From Adlercreutzia shanghongiae (lineage in GTDB: Bacteria > Actinomycetota > Coriobacteriia > Coriobacteriales > Eggerthellaceae), in assembly GCF_035830635.1 (NCBI RefSeq), contig NZ_JAYMFI010000019.1, positions 1 to 64,000 of the forward strand: DNA of 64,000 nucleotides. The letters run 5' to 3'. Both the position numbers and the translations under genes were made by a program. Position 1 is the first letter of the stretch, and each line of letters opens with the position of its first letter. This document shows, piece by piece, positions 1 to 8,983 of this stretch. The notes below the pieces were generated by a model, which was not told the DNA's origin, made no database searches, and was given only the letters and a program-made list of their open reading frames with translations.

Positions 1-104
1 GAGTGGGGGATCACCCGATCCCATTCCGAACTCGGCAGTTAAGCCCCACCTCGCCGAAAGTACTGCGGCGCCAGGCCGCGGGAGGACAGGTCGTTCCGCT
101 CGCA
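1..104 (+). rRNA. rrf: 5S ribosomal RNA, 3' part
   Basis: The window opens inside a 5S rRNA gene. The conserved core around positions 18-46 (ATCCCATTCCGAACTCGGC followed by AGTTAAG) and the later GGGAGGACAGG segment align with the loop B/C and helix IV regions of bacterial 5S rRNA. The 5' end lies before the window. The 3' end is estimated at about 104 by comparison with the 120-nt E. coli molecule, because the closing helix I cannot be paired. It is probably the last gene of an rRNA operon. Confidence 0.9.
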
Positions 105-122
105 GGGGGCGCTTTGTTATGT

Positions 123-151
123 TCCGAACGCCTGATGGCGTTCGGATTTGG
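123..151 (+). terminator. rRNA operon terminator hairpin
   Basis: TCCGAACGCC (123-132) pairs perfectly with GGCGTTCGGA (137-146) around a TGAT loop and is followed by TTTGG. It lies about 20 nt after the 5S rRNA end, so it is the likely intrinsic terminator of the rRNA operon. The T-tract is short. Confidence 0.6.
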
Positions 152-306
152 CTGACGCTGCGGTTCCGACAGGCGCCTGCCCTCGCACCTCAAAGCTTTC
201 CCTCGCGTACCTAAGTACGCTCAGCCGCTTTTCGGCACGATTGCAGGTACCTGCCGCAACCTCGCTGACTTCCTTGGGCGAACCCGTGAGATATAAGAAT
301 ATGTAT

Positions 307-312
307 TATAAT
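307..312 (+). promoter_or_regulatory. -10 box ahead of the amidase gene
   Basis: A perfect TATAAT at 307-312 lies 45 nt before the ATG at 357 in a locally AT-rich stretch. No convincing -35 box is seen 16-18 nt upstream, so the promoter is only partly supported. The Shine-Dalgarno AGGAGG is at 346-351. Confidence 0.35.
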
Positions 313-356
313 TTTTGGCACCGTTGAGGTGTCTCTTTTGTTTTTAGGAGGAGTGC

Positions 357-1253
357 ATGATCGAGTTGGGCGATGAGAAGGTGCTCTATGCCTTCGATAA
401 GGAGCTTGAGCCGGCGCTGACGGCGCCTTCGGGGGCCACGGTGCGCATTCGCACGAAGGATTGCTTCGGCAATCAGGTGCAGCGGCCCGAAGACGAGCTT
501 GACGAGATTGATTGGGACCACATCAATCCCGCTACGGGCCCTATCTTTGTCGAAGGCGCGGTGGCTGGCGGTGCTTTGAAGGTGACCGTTGAGGCTATCG
601 AGTTCGACGAGCAGACCGCCTCGTGCACGGGCGAGGGCGAGGGCGTGTGCGGCGATCGCTTCAACGCTTGGAGCACGCATCTGTGCAAGATCGACGGAGA
701 CGAGCTTGTGTGGGACGAGACCCTGCGTATTCCCCTGCGCCCCATGATCGGCGTCATCGGGGTGGCTCCCGCCGGCGAAGCGGTCAACTGCGGCACGCCG
801 GGCTCCCACGGCGGCAATATGGACAACACGGCTATCACCACCGGCGCGACGCTGTATTTCCCCGTGTCTGTCGACGGGGCGCTCTTCGGCTGCGGTGATA
901 TGCATGCGGCTATGGGCGATGGCGAGATCAGCGTGTCCGGTGCCGAGGTGGCCGGATGGGCCACGGTGACGCTTGAGGCCCTGCCGGAGCTTGCGATCGC
1001 CGATCCGCTCATCGAGAACGCTACCCATTTCGGGGTCATTGCCTCGGCAGAGTCCCTGGACGCGGCTGCAGATCGCGCGGTGCATGAGATGGTCGATCTG
1101 ATCTGCGAGCGTACGGGCAAGCCGGCCGATGAGATGGTCATGCTGCTGTCGCTCGTGGCCGATGTGCAGGTGTGCCAGATGGTGGATCCGGAGAAGACCG
1201 TGCGCTTCATGGTGCCGAAGTACGTGTTGGACAGCTTGGGCTTTGCCCTGTAG
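357..1253 (+). CDS. Acetamidase/formamidase family protein
   Basis: The 298-aa protein belongs to the FmdA/AmdA amidohydrolase family, which releases ammonia from formamide or short-chain amides in the cytoplasm. Family hallmarks are NPATGPIFVEGA (about 57-68), CGTPGSHGGNMD (145-156) and GDMHAAMGDGE (180-190); the His and Asp residues in these blocks are the expected metal ligands. The length is close to the usual 300-400 aa. The ATG at 357 has a perfect AGGAGG six nucleotides upstream. The gene stands alone between a -10 box and a strong terminator, so it is monocistronic. The substrate cannot be told from sequence. Confidence 0.88.
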   Translation: MIELGDEKVLYAFDKELEPALTAPSGATVRIRTKDCFGNQVQRPEDELDEIDWDHINPATGPIFVEGAVAGGALKVTVEAIEFDEQTASCTGEGEGVCGDRFNAWSTHLCKIDGDELVWDETLRIPLRPMIGVIGVAPAGEAVNCGTPGSHGGNMDNTAITTGATLYFPVSVDGALFGCGDMHAAMGDGEISVSGAEVAGWATVTLEALPELAIADPLIENATHFGVIASAESLDAAADRAVHEMVDLICERTGKPADEMVMLLSLVADVQVCQMVDPEKTVRFMVPKYVLDSLGFAL

Positions 1254-1280
1254 GGCATCCTGCGCGCTATAGCTCTTCTT

Positions 1281-1312
1281 GGCCCCGGCTCTGACGAGCC
1301 GGGGCCTTTCTG
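1281..1312 (+). terminator. Intrinsic terminator after amidase gene
   Basis: GGCCCCGGCTC (1281-1291) and GAGCCGGGGCC (1296-1306) form an 11-bp perfect stem with a TGAC loop, followed by TTTCTG. It ends the amidase transcript. Confidence 0.85.
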
Positions 1313-1345
1313 TTCAAAATTATTCGCCAGTAAGAATAATAAGTC

Positions 1346-1374
1346 TTGTGCTCATATATCGAGAGCGCTATGAT
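1346..1374 (+). promoter_or_regulatory. modABC promoter with dyad in spacer
   Basis: TTGTGC (1346-1351) and TATGAT (1369-1374) are separated by exactly 17 nt, 48 nt before the modA ATG. An imperfect dyad, ATATCG-AGAG-CGCTAT (1356-1371), covers the spacer and the start of the -10 box, where a repressor could block polymerase. It loosely recalls proteobacterial ModE sites, but no ModE gene is in the window, so identity as a molybdate operator is inference. Confidence 0.5.
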
Positions 1375-1421
1375 AGGCGCGTCCATTATTCATGGGCAAG
1401 GATAATAACGACGGAGGAACT

Positions 1422-2351
1422 ATGAAGAATATGACCCGTAGGATGTTTGCCGCCGTGTCGGCAACGATGATGGTGGCGGCCCTCGGCCTGAGCGGCTGCG
1501 CGAGCGACGGCGGCGCTCAGGATGCATCTGCCGACGCCAACGAGACCCAGGAGCAGGCTGCTCCCGTGGCAACGACCGAGGAGCCTGCGGGTGAGCCGGT
1601 GGAGCTGCAGATTTTCGCTGCCAACTCGCTGACCAAGGCGATGGCCGAAGCACAGGAGCTGTATCACGAGCAGCACCCCGAGGTGACCTTCGCGGATACG
1701 CAGTACGAGGGCTCGGGCACGCTGGTGGAGATGCTGGGCGCCGGCCAGTACGCGGATGTTCTCATCACGGCCTCCGCGGGCAAGATGGACGACGCTGCCG
1801 AGGCGGGCTATATTGCGGAGGATACCCGCAGGACCATGTTCAACAACGACCTCGTGATCGTCACCGAGGAGGACGGCGATCTGGCGGGGAAGGATATCTC
1901 GCTTGAGGACATCGCTGCGGGTGCGTACACGCTCGCCGTTGGCGACGAGAGCGTTCCCGCGGGCAACTACGCCTGCCAGGCCCTGACCACGGTCGGCGGC
2001 TATATCGAGCCTGATGGAGCCACGGGCCCGGAGGCGACGGGCAAGGGCGGCACGTTCTCCGAGACGCTGAAGCCCATGGTGACCCTCGGCGGCAAAGTGG
2101 GCGATGTCTGCAAGTACGCTGAGACGGGCGAGGTGGATATCGCCATGGTGTACACCTCCGACGTGTACCGCATGGGCGGTGTCGCTATCTGCACAGTGGT
2201 GCCGGGCGATACCCACAAGCCGATCACCTACCCGGGCGCGGTGTGCGCCGGCAGCAAGCACACCGAGGCGGCCCAGGCCTTCATCGACTGGTGCATGACC
2301 GATGAGGACTGCGCGCAGATTTGGGAAGAATGGGGCTTCGAGCGCGCCTAA
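1422..2351 (+). CDS. modA: Molybdate ABC transporter substrate-binding lipoprotein ModA
   Basis: The 309-aa protein captures molybdate (or tungstate) outside the membrane and delivers it to ModB. A lipoprotein signal with lipobox LSGC (Cys26) is followed by a linker and a type II periplasmic-binding fold. The FAANSL motif (about 65-70) at the start of the mature domain is the classic ModA oxyanion site. An ATG at 1392 is also in frame, but ATG 1422 has GGAGG five nucleotides upstream and gives a proper signal peptide. modB and modC follow on the same strand, and the Mo-enzyme operon just downstream explains the need for molybdate. Confidence 0.93.
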   Translation: MKNMTRRMFAAVSATMMVAALGLSGCASDGGAQDASADANETQEQAAPVATTEEPAGEPVELQIFAANSLTKAMAEAQELYHEQHPEVTFADTQYEGSGTLVEMLGAGQYADVLITASAGKMDDAAEAGYIAEDTRRTMFNNDLVIVTEEDGDLAGKDISLEDIAAGAYTLAVGDESVPAGNYACQALTTVGGYIEPDGATGPEATGKGGTFSETLKPMVTLGGKVGDVCKYAETGEVDIAMVYTSDVYRMGGVAICTVVPGDTHKPITYPGAVCAGSKHTEAAQAFIDWCMTDEDCAQIWEEWGFERA

Positions 2352-2392
2352 TGCGGCGAAGCTCGGCCGGCCGTGCTACAAGAAGCGCTAAA

Positions 2393-2420
2393 CTGATGGG
2401 CGGATCAATCCGCCCATCAG
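2393..2420 (+). other. Intercistronic hairpin between modA and modB
   Basis: CTGATGGGCGGAT (2393-2405) pairs perfectly with ATCCGCCCATCAG (2408-2420). There is no T-tract, and the modB Shine-Dalgarno GAGAGGGG follows at once. A stem here could act as a partial terminator or 3'-end stabiliser, giving more ModA than ModBC, as is common for binding-protein genes. That role is inferred. Confidence 0.6.
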
Positions 2421-2435
2421 TCTGAGAGGGGATTC

Positions 2436-3929
2436 ATGGTGAGGCGTCTTTGGGCGATGGTGCTCATGCTGCTGGTGCTTGCGGTGCCGGCTGGTACTGC
2501 TTGGGCCGATGGGCCGGCAGCGACCTCCTCGGCGGAAGTCGAGGTGGCGGCCGATGGCGATGCGGCCCGCATGGAGGGCTGCTCGTTCGCCGCCGAGGGC
2601 TTCGAATGCTCCCGCACGGGCTCGGCCCGCGAAATCGACGGGCGGTCCTACGGCTACACCTACCGCCTCAGCGACCCAGAGCGCGTGGCCGTGGCCAACA
2701 CTGCCGACTGTGCGGTTATGTTCATACCCCGGCAAGTTGCCGACCAATTCGGCATCGAAAGCCCCGACGACGGGGCGGTGAGCGATTTGTGGAGCCTTAT
2801 GGAGGCTCTGGACAGCAACTTCTCCGCCGGGGTTGTGCCTTTGCGGAATCAGGATGAGCGCTATGTCCTCATTGGAACCGTGGGCTCGCAGACGGATACC
2901 TCGCTTACGGTGGGCGAGGCGACGTTCACGTTCGCGCGGGAGATAGGCGCGGGGCGCTACTACGTGACCATCGAGGGCCCCGATGCCGCCTACGATGTGA
3001 AGGCGGAGCTGCGCCCGGCTCAGATGGACAGCGCGCATCTGGTGCCCGCCGAGGGCCTTGCGCTCGCCCAGGAGGGCACGCCGCTCGAGCAGCTCGGCGA
3101 GTTTCTGGCCACGATGGACTATTCCCCGCTGTGGGTGACGCTGCGCACGAGCGGCGTGGCCATCGTGTTCGTGTTCTTCCTGGGGCTTGCGGCGGCCTAT
3201 TTCACGCTGCGCATCTCGAAGCGCGCCCAGAACATCTTCGATACCGTCTTCACCATTCCCATGGTGCTGCCGCCCACGGTCTGCGGCTTTCTGCTGCTGT
3301 CGCTTCTGGGGCGCAACACCGCTTTCGGGCGCTTCTTCCAAGACATCGGCTTTCCTTTGGCCTTCAGCTGGCAGGCCACGGTGATCGCCGCGGTGGTGGT
3401 GGCCTTCCCGCTCATGTACCGCAGCGCTCGCGGGGCCTTCGAGAGCCTGGACCCGAACATGCTGGACGCGGCGCGCACCTTGGGGTGGTCCAACGGGCGC
3501 ATCTTCATGAGGCTCATGCTGCCGCTGGCCTGGTCCTCTATCGCCTCGGGCACGGTGCTCGCCTTCGCCCGCGCCCTGGGCGAGTTCGGCTGCACGCTGT
3601 TCCTCGCCGGCAATCAGCTGGGAAGTACCCGCACCATCCCCATTGCCATCTACTTCGAGTGGATGAACGGCAACACCGAGGCCACGTGGTTCTGGACCAT
3701 CGTGCTCATGGTGTTCAGCTTCCTGGTGATCATGTTCATCAACTTGTGGAGCCGTCACACCACACGCTACCGCCAGCGCAGCGATTACGAGGGGCGCTCG
3801 CCGAAGCCCCGGCGCAACGGCACGCGCGGCGGGGGACGACGCGGGCGGGCGGCCGCGGCGGACGATGGGCTGGAGGAGGCCGAGCGTACGGTATCTGACG
3901 GCCTGATGGCGGAAGGAGGGGAGCGATGA
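2436..3929 (+). CDS. modB: Molybdate ABC transporter permease ModB with N-terminal extracytoplasmic domain
   Basis: The C-terminal half (about 230-450) is a ModB-type permease with several membrane helices and the EAA-loop signature ARALGEFGCTLF (about 379-390). ModB proteins are usually about 220-260 aa; this one has 497. The excess is a signal-like hydrophobic segment (1-24, ending AWA), a soluble domain of about 200 residues (25-228) that should lie outside the cell, and a basic cytoplasmic tail (about 440-497) rich in Arg and Gly. The ATG has GAGAGGGG upstream, and the 3' end overlaps modC by four bases (ATGA). No frameshift is seen. The extra domain is not recognised and may bind substrate or contact ModA. 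Confidence 0.88.
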   Translation: MVRRLWAMVLMLLVLAVPAGTAWADGPAATSSAEVEVAADGDAARMEGCSFAAEGFECSRTGSAREIDGRSYGYTYRLSDPERVAVANTADCAVMFIPRQVADQFGIESPDDGAVSDLWSLMEALDSNFSAGVVPLRNQDERYVLIGTVGSQTDTSLTVGEATFTFAREIGAGRYYVTIEGPDAAYDVKAELRPAQMDSAHLVPAEGLALAQEGTPLEQLGEFLATMDYSPLWVTLRTSGVAIVFVFFLGLAAAYFTLRISKRAQNIFDTVFTIPMVLPPTVCGFLLLSLLGRNTAFGRFFQDIGFPLAFSWQATVIAAVVVAFPLMYRSARGAFESLDPNMLDAARTLGWSNGRIFMRLMLPLAWSSIASGTVLAFARALGEFGCTLFLAGNQLGSTRTIPIAIYFEWMNGNTEATWFWTIVLMVFSFLVIMFINLWSRHTTRYRQRSDYEGRSPKPRRNGTRGGGRRGRAAAADDGLEEAERTVSDGLMAEGGER

Positions 3930-5032
3930 GCCTGTCGGTGGATATTCGCAAGAGCTATGGGAGCTTCACGCTGGACGTGGCCTTCGAGGCGGAAGACGAG
4001 ACGCTGGGCTTTCTGGGCGCCTCGGGCTGCGGCAAGAGCCTCACGCTGCGCTGCATCGCGGGCATCGAGACGCCGGATGAGGGCCGCATCGTCGTGAACG
4101 ACAAGGTGTTCTTCGATTCGGAGGCCGGACTGAACCTCACGCCCCAGCAGCGCAAGACGGCGCTGCTATTCCAGAACTACATGCTGTTCCCGAACCTCAC
4201 CGTGGCCGAGAACATCGGTGCCGGCATCGGGCGCGAGGTGGCCAAGGAGGAGCGGGCGCGGATTATATCCGAAGAGTTGGAGCGCTTCGGCCTGCGCGGC
4301 TTCGGCCAGCGCTACCCGGCTCAGCTCTCGGGCGGCCAGCAGCAGCGTGTGGCGCTCGCCCGTATGCTGGCGGCGCGCCCCGGCATCCTCATGCTGGACG
4401 AGCCCTTCAGCGCCCTGGACGCGCACTTGAAAGGAGTGTTGGAGCAGAGTCTCGTGAGCCTGTTCGAGGCCTTTGAGGGCACCATTTTGTACGTGAGCCA
4501 CGATATCGACGAGTCGCTGCGGTTCTGCGACCGCATCGCCGTGGTGGATGCCGGGCGTATCGCGGAGATGGGCACGGGGGATGAGCTGGTGAACCGTCCC
4601 CGGTCGGTGGCGGGGCTGAAGCTGTCGGGCTGCAAGAACGCCGTGCCCGTAGAGCGGGTCGACGGGCGCACCGTGCACGCCCCGCGCTGGGGGGTCGATG
4701 TGGCCTGCGCCGCGGCGGTGCCCGCCGATGCGACATGCCTGGGGGTGCGCGCCTTCTACATCGAGCGCGCGGAGGGGCCGGGCGAGAACTGCTACCGGAT
4801 GCGCGTGGATCGCACGAGCGACTCGCGCTTCGAGCGCACGGCGCTGCTCGCGTTCCTCGATCGCGACCCGGCCGATGCAGCGGTGCCCTTCGACGGGAAC
4901 GAGATGAGCTATCTGCACCAGCACCTGTTCTGGCGCGTGAGCAAGCGCGATACCGACGTCCCGCTGCCCGAGGTAGGCGATGAGCTGTGGGTTCGCATCC
5001 CGCCCGACAAGGTGTACCTTGTTTGCCGCTAG
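3926..5032 (+). CDS. modC: Molybdate ABC transporter ATP-binding protein ModC
   Basis: This 368-aa ATPase energises molybdate import. Walker A is GASGCGKS (about 31-38), the ABC signature LSGGQQQR (about 134-141) and Walker B ILMLDEPF (about 154-161), with the switch His in YVSHDIDE. The C-terminal 120 residues correspond to the TOBE/Mop-like regulatory region of ModC, although no clear Mop motif is visible. The start overlaps the modB stop (ATGA), indicating translational coupling. A strong terminator at 5090 ends the modABC unit. Confidence 0.92.
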   Translation: MSLSVDIRKSYGSFTLDVAFEAEDETLGFLGASGCGKSLTLRCIAGIETPDEGRIVVNDKVFFDSEAGLNLTPQQRKTALLFQNYMLFPNLTVAENIGAGIGREVAKEERARIISEELERFGLRGFGQRYPAQLSGGQQQRVALARMLAARPGILMLDEPFSALDAHLKGVLEQSLVSLFEAFEGTILYVSHDIDESLRFCDRIAVVDAGRIAEMGTGDELVNRPRSVAGLKLSGCKNAVPVERVDGRTVHAPRWGVDVACAAAVPADATCLGVRAFYIERAEGPGENCYRMRVDRTSDSRFERTALLAFLDRDPADAAVPFDGNEMSYLHQHLFWRVSKRDTDVPLPEVGDELWVRIPPDKVYLVCR

Positions 5033-5089
5033 GGCGTTCTACCTCAAAGGCGCGAAGGAAAATCCCAGGTAGACGAGGTCACTCACCCA

Positions 5090-5118
5090 GGCTGCGTGAG
5101 GTTTCACGTGGCCTTTTT
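5090..5118 (+). terminator. modABC terminator
   Basis: GGCTGCGTGA (5090-5099) pairs with TCACGTGGCC (5104-5113), with two G-T pairs and a four-base loop, followed by five T. This is a textbook intrinsic terminator 58 nt after modC. The rest of the 222-nt gap before the next gene shows no other clear signal. Confidence 0.85.
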
Positions 5119-5254
5119 CGTAATTTCAGGCAGTCTGCGGGTAGCTGAGAAACGAGCTTATCCCCTATAGTTCCAACCTGTGAGAGCCGTTTCGAGTCTG
5201 CTTCATCGCGAAGATGAGCTTGACGGAGAAGCGGTATGGAGGAGAACCGAATAG

Positions 5255-6055
5255 GTGAGGGGAGGGTCGCATCCGCTGCGATGCGAAGCATGCATGGTTG
5301 ATGTTCAGGACCGCGGTATTCCGCGCACCGATTCCCAGGCCGACGACGAGAACGTGGAAGTTCCCGCATCCGTCGATGCCTCTATTTCCGTCGAGGACTT
5401 GCCCGACGCCTCGGAGTTGACGTTCGAGGAGAAGCTTGCGGCGCTCAATATGACGGTGATGCGCCACCCGCTCAATCGCGAGATTCTCTATAAGGCGCTC
5501 GCCTATTGCCGCGAGGAACGCCCCCTGCGTGAGGCCGAGGACTACATCGCCTCGCTTCCCCAGTTCGAGCTCGCCACCCAGAACCAGTACTACCTGCTCA
5601 TGTCGCTTGCGAAGGCCCACGGTCTTGAGCTCATCGAGCGCGACGAGAGGGGCGAGCGCGTCTTCGATGACCAGAAAGAGGGCCTTTCCGAGGACGAGGT
5701 GGACGACCTTATCGCCTCCATCTCCTTCAAGACCACCGAGGTGGGCGACTACTTCGTCGATTACAACAAGCCCCAGGCACGGCTCGCCGACCTGCTTGGC
5801 CTGGTTCCCGAGCGTGCCGATACCTATGTCGAGCTGCTTCGGTTCGTCGAGAGCGAGCCGCGCCCCTATGGGCAGATCGAGGCTCTGCTGCGCGGCAAGC
5901 CGGCGCTGCAGACCGTGATAGACGGCCGCCTCGAGACCATGCAGCCCTCAGTTTTCGTAGACAAGCTCGAGCGCGCAGGTGCTCTGGTTTGGAAGGATGG
6001 TTGGACGTTGACCGAGGAGGGAAGGGAGTTTCTGAGAGATCTGACGTCGAACTGA
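5255..6055 (+). CDS. Hypothetical protein with C-terminal winged-helix-like segment
   Basis: The 266-aa protein is not recognised. The first 60 residues are acidic and low in complexity. The middle (about 60-220) is probably all-helical. The end (about 225-262, PSVFVDKLERAGALVWKDG then LTEEGREFL) has the pattern of a winged-helix domain closing on a wing. The GTG at 5255 is preferred because GGAGGAG lies about 12 nt upstream; the ATG at 5294 lacks a ribosome site. It sits 39 nt before a molybdoenzyme operon on the same strand, which suggests a regulator or accessory factor for that enzyme. This is inference from position. Confidence 0.6.
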   Translation: MRGGSHPLRCEACMVDVQDRGIPRTDSQADDENVEVPASVDASISVEDLPDASELTFEEKLAALNMTVMRHPLNREILYKALAYCREERPLREAEDYIASLPQFELATQNQYYLLMSLAKAHGLELIERDERGERVFDDQKEGLSEDEVDDLIASISFKTTEVGDYFVDYNKPQARLADLLGLVPERADTYVELLRFVESEPRPYGQIEALLRGKPALQTVIDGRLETMQPSVFVDKLERAGALVWKDGWTLTEEGREFLRDLTSN

Positions 6056-6094
6056 ACCGTACCGTAACGTAAGGAAAGAGGAGAGGAAGACAAC

Positions 6095-8983
6095 ATGTCA
6101 AAGACCAATTTGACACGCCGCAGCTTCGTCAAGGTGTCCGCGCTCGCGGGCGCGGCGGCGGCCGTGGGCGCCTCGATGGCCGGCTGCATGCAGGAGAGCG
6201 CGCCGCAAGAGGACCTCGCCGGCACCGGCGAGGGCGGGCCTTCGAGCACCGAGGGCCTCACGCGCGTGCGCACGAGCTGCCACGGCTGCATCCAGATGTG
6301 CCCGGCCATCGCCTACATGAAGGACGGCGTGGTGGTGAAGCTGGAGGGCGACCCCGAGGCGCCCGTGAGCCGCGGCAGCCTGTGCATCAAGGGCCTGAAC
6401 CAGCTGCACACCATGTACAGCCCCCGCCGCATCCTGCACCCGCTGCGCCGCGCCGGCGAGCGAGGCGAGAACAAGTGGGAGGTCATCTCCTGGGACGAGG
6501 CCATCACCGAGGCGGCCACCCATATCAAGGAGGCCATCGACCAGTACGGCAACTACGCGTTCTTCGCGAGCGTCGGCGGCGGCGGATCCTACTCGTTCAT
6601 GGAGGCCATGACGCTGCCCATGGCCTTCGGCAGCCCGACCGTGTTCGAGCCCGGCTGCGCCCAGTGCTACCTGCCCCGTTGGGCCCTCTCCAAGCTCTTC
6701 TACGGCGGCGACGACCAGTCCATTGCGGACAACGCCGTGCAGGAGATCTTCAAGGTCGAGGACAACAAGACCGAGATCGTGGTCATCTGGGGCGCCCAGC
6801 CCTCCGTGTCCGAGACCGCCGAGTCGGGCCGCGGCATGGCCGAGCTGCGCGCCGCCGGCGTGAAGACCGTGGTCGTGGACCCGAACTTCTCGCCCGACGC
6901 CGTGAAGGCCGACGTGTGGCTGCCCGTGCGCCCCGGCACCGACACGAAGCTTTTGCTGTCGTGGTTCCGCTACATCTTCGAGAACAAGCTCTACGATGAG
7001 GAGTTCACGAAGTACTGGACGAACCTGCCCTTCCTTATCGACCCGGACACCAAGCTGCCGGTGAAGGCCCAGGAGCTCTTCCCGGACTTTGTGCAGACGA
7101 CCCCCGAGAACACCCCGGCCTACGTGTGCTTCGATCTGAAGACGAACGCCGTGGCGCCCTTCGAGTACTCCGCTCCGGCCGATGCCGCCGTGGACCCCGA
7201 GATCTTCTGGGCCGGCGAGTTCAACGGCAAGCAGTACAAGACGGCCGGCCAGATCTACAAGGAGGAGGCCGACCCCTGGACGCTGGAGAAGACCGCCGAG
7301 GAGTGCTGGCTTCAGGCCGATAAGATTGAAGAGGCCATCAAGCTGTACGTCGAGAACAACGGCGGCATTGCCAACGGTGTGGCCTCGGATATGACCGAGT
7401 CGGCCTCCCAGGTGCCGCTCGGCTGCATGGGCCTGGACTCCATCATGGGCCGCATCAACAAGCCCGGCGTGACCATGACCCAGAAGGGCGGCGGCTATTT
7501 CGCCGAGATGACCGACTCCGGCGAGACCAAGCTCGTGCGTCCCGTGACCTACAACAACGGCTTCGGCGGCATGTTCTCCGACATGTACGGCGTGGGCGCG
7601 GTCATCGGTATGTCCGATGCCGAGAACGAGGCCCGCATCAAGGCCCTCGGCGAGGCCATGCCCGACTCCCAGCGCATCCTGAACAAGCTTCTGCAGGACC
7701 GTTTGGGCATGAAGGACCACAAGGGCCTCTACGCCTGGTGCCACTCCCACATCCCCACGGTGCGCAACGCCATCGCCACCGGCGAGCCGTTCAAGCCGCG
7801 CGTGTGGTTCGACATGTCCGGCAACAAGCTGGCCATGCTCGGCAACGCCAAGTCATGGTACGACGTGTTCCCCGAAGTGGACTACATCATCGGCCAGTAC
7901 CCGCACCTCACCTCGTTCCACATCGAGGCGTGCGATCTGGTCTTCCCGCTGCGTGAGTGGCTGGAAGAGCCCATGGTGAACATGACCCAGCTGGACACCC
8001 AGTGGCTGCAGAACGAGTGCGTGCACATCGGCGAGACCGTGTCGCATTCCATCCCGGCCGCCCAGGTGGTGGCCAAGTGCCGCGAGATGTGGGGCGGCCA
8101 CATCCCGAACGGCCTGGAGCTGGGCGACGGCACGGCCTATCTGGGCAGCCCCAACGAGGCGGCCGTCAAGCAGGGCGTGGCCGACACCCTGGGCGCTCCC
8201 GACTGGGAGACCCTGCAGGCCAACGTGGACGAGTACGTGCCCTGCATCACGCCCGACTACTGGAACTACAACCAGCACGAGCAGATCTGCGACGACGGCC
8301 TGCCCTCGGGCTTTGCCACCGAGTCCCGCAAGGTGGAGACGTACTGCCAGATGCTCATCCGCATGGCGCGCGACGGCTATCCGTACTGCTACCCGGAGCC
8401 CCAGGAGGCCTGCGAGGACTACAGCCCCATCTGCGTGCCCATCGAGCCGGTGGAGAGCCCCTACGAGGGCATGCCGGGCTACGACGCGGAGTACCCCTTC
8501 GTACTCACCTCCGGCCGTGTGCCCTACTTCCATCACGGCACCATGCGCCACGCGCCGTTCAGCCGCGAGCTGTTCCCCTGCGCCGAGATCCGCATCAACC
8601 CGGCGAGTGCCGCGGAGCTGGGCATCGAGCACATGGACTGGGTGAAGGTCACGAGCCGCCGCGGCGAGGTGCACGCCCGCGCCTACCTGACCGAGGGCGT
8701 CCATCCCAAGACCGTGTGGATGGAGCGCTTCTGGAACCCCGAGTGCTTCGACGCCTCCCAGGCCAACCCCACCGGCGGTTGGCGCGAGTGCAACGTGAAC
8801 GTGCTCACCAAGAACGACGCCCCCTTCAACGAGGTGTACGGCTCCTACACCAACCGCGGCTTCACGGTGAAGATCGAGAAGTCCACGCGCCCGGAGAACA
8901 TCTGGGTGGAGGCCGAGGAGTTCGAGCCCTTCATGCCGACCCAGGAAATGCTCGCTGAAGCTCAGACGAAGGATGTGTTCTAA
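6095..8983 (+). CDS. Tat-exported molybdopterin oxidoreductase catalytic subunit (DMSO reductase superfamily)
   Basis: The 962-aa enzyme should bind bis-MGD molybdenum and one 4Fe-4S cluster outside the membrane. The N-terminus has a twin-arginine motif TRRSFVK (7-13) and a possible lipobox Cys31. Cluster ligands are Cys62, Cys65, Cys69 and Cys97 (Cx2Cx3Cx27C). GCAQC (Cys188/Cys191) lies where a Mo-ligating residue is expected, which would make the ligand a cysteine; this is inference. Eggerthellaceae carry many such enzymes, including catechol dehydroxylases and S- or N-oxide reductases, and sequence alone does not fix the substrate. RBS AGGAAAGAGGAG lies before the ATG. The stop overlaps the next start by one base. 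Confidence 0.88.
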   Translation: MSKTNLTRRSFVKVSALAGAAAAVGASMAGCMQESAPQEDLAGTGEGGPSSTEGLTRVRTSCHGCIQMCPAIAYMKDGVVVKLEGDPEAPVSRGSLCIKGLNQLHTMYSPRRILHPLRRAGERGENKWEVISWDEAITEAATHIKEAIDQYGNYAFFASVGGGGSYSFMEAMTLPMAFGSPTVFEPGCAQCYLPRWALSKLFYGGDDQSIADNAVQEIFKVEDNKTEIVVIWGAQPSVSETAESGRGMAELRAAGVKTVVVDPNFSPDAVKADVWLPVRPGTDTKLLLSWFRYIFENKLYDEEFTKYWTNLPFLIDPDTKLPVKAQELFPDFVQTTPENTPAYVCFDLKTNAVAPFEYSAPADAAVDPEIFWAGEFNGKQYKTAGQIYKEEADPWTLEKTAEECWLQADKIEEAIKLYVENNGGIANGVASDMTESASQVPLGCMGLDSIMGRINKPGVTMTQKGGGYFAEMTDSGETKLVRPVTYNNGFGGMFSDMYGVGAVIGMSDAENEARIKALGEAMPDSQRILNKLLQDRLGMKDHKGLYAWCHSHIPTVRNAIATGEPFKPRVWFDMSGNKLAMLGNAKSWYDVFPEVDYIIGQYPHLTSFHIEACDLVFPLREWLEEPMVNMTQLDTQWLQNECVHIGETVSHSIPAAQVVAKCREMWGGHIPNGLELGDGTAYLGSPNEAAVKQGVADTLGAPDWETLQANVDEYVPCITPDYWNYNQHEQICDDGLPSGFATESRKVETYCQMLIRMARDGYPYCYPEPQEACEDYSPICVPIEPVESPYEGMPGYDAEYPFVLTSGRVPYFHHGTMRHAPFSRELFPCAEIRINPASAAELGIEHMDWVKVTSRRGEVHARAYLTEGVHPKTVWMERFWNPECFDASQANPTGGWRECNVNVLTKNDAPFNEVYGSYTNRGFTVKIEKSTRPENIWVEAEEFEPFMPTQEMLAEAQTKDVF

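Noticed and set aside
306..1085. Long open frames antisense to the amidase and to many other genes
   Set aside because: These are shadows typical of high-GC coding DNA; they lack ribosome sites and recognisable domains.
5119..5254. Molybdenum-cofactor riboswitch upstream of the molybdoenzyme operon
   Set aside because: I could not recognise the conserved Moco core or a matching fold; the only clear structure in the gap is the modABC terminator.
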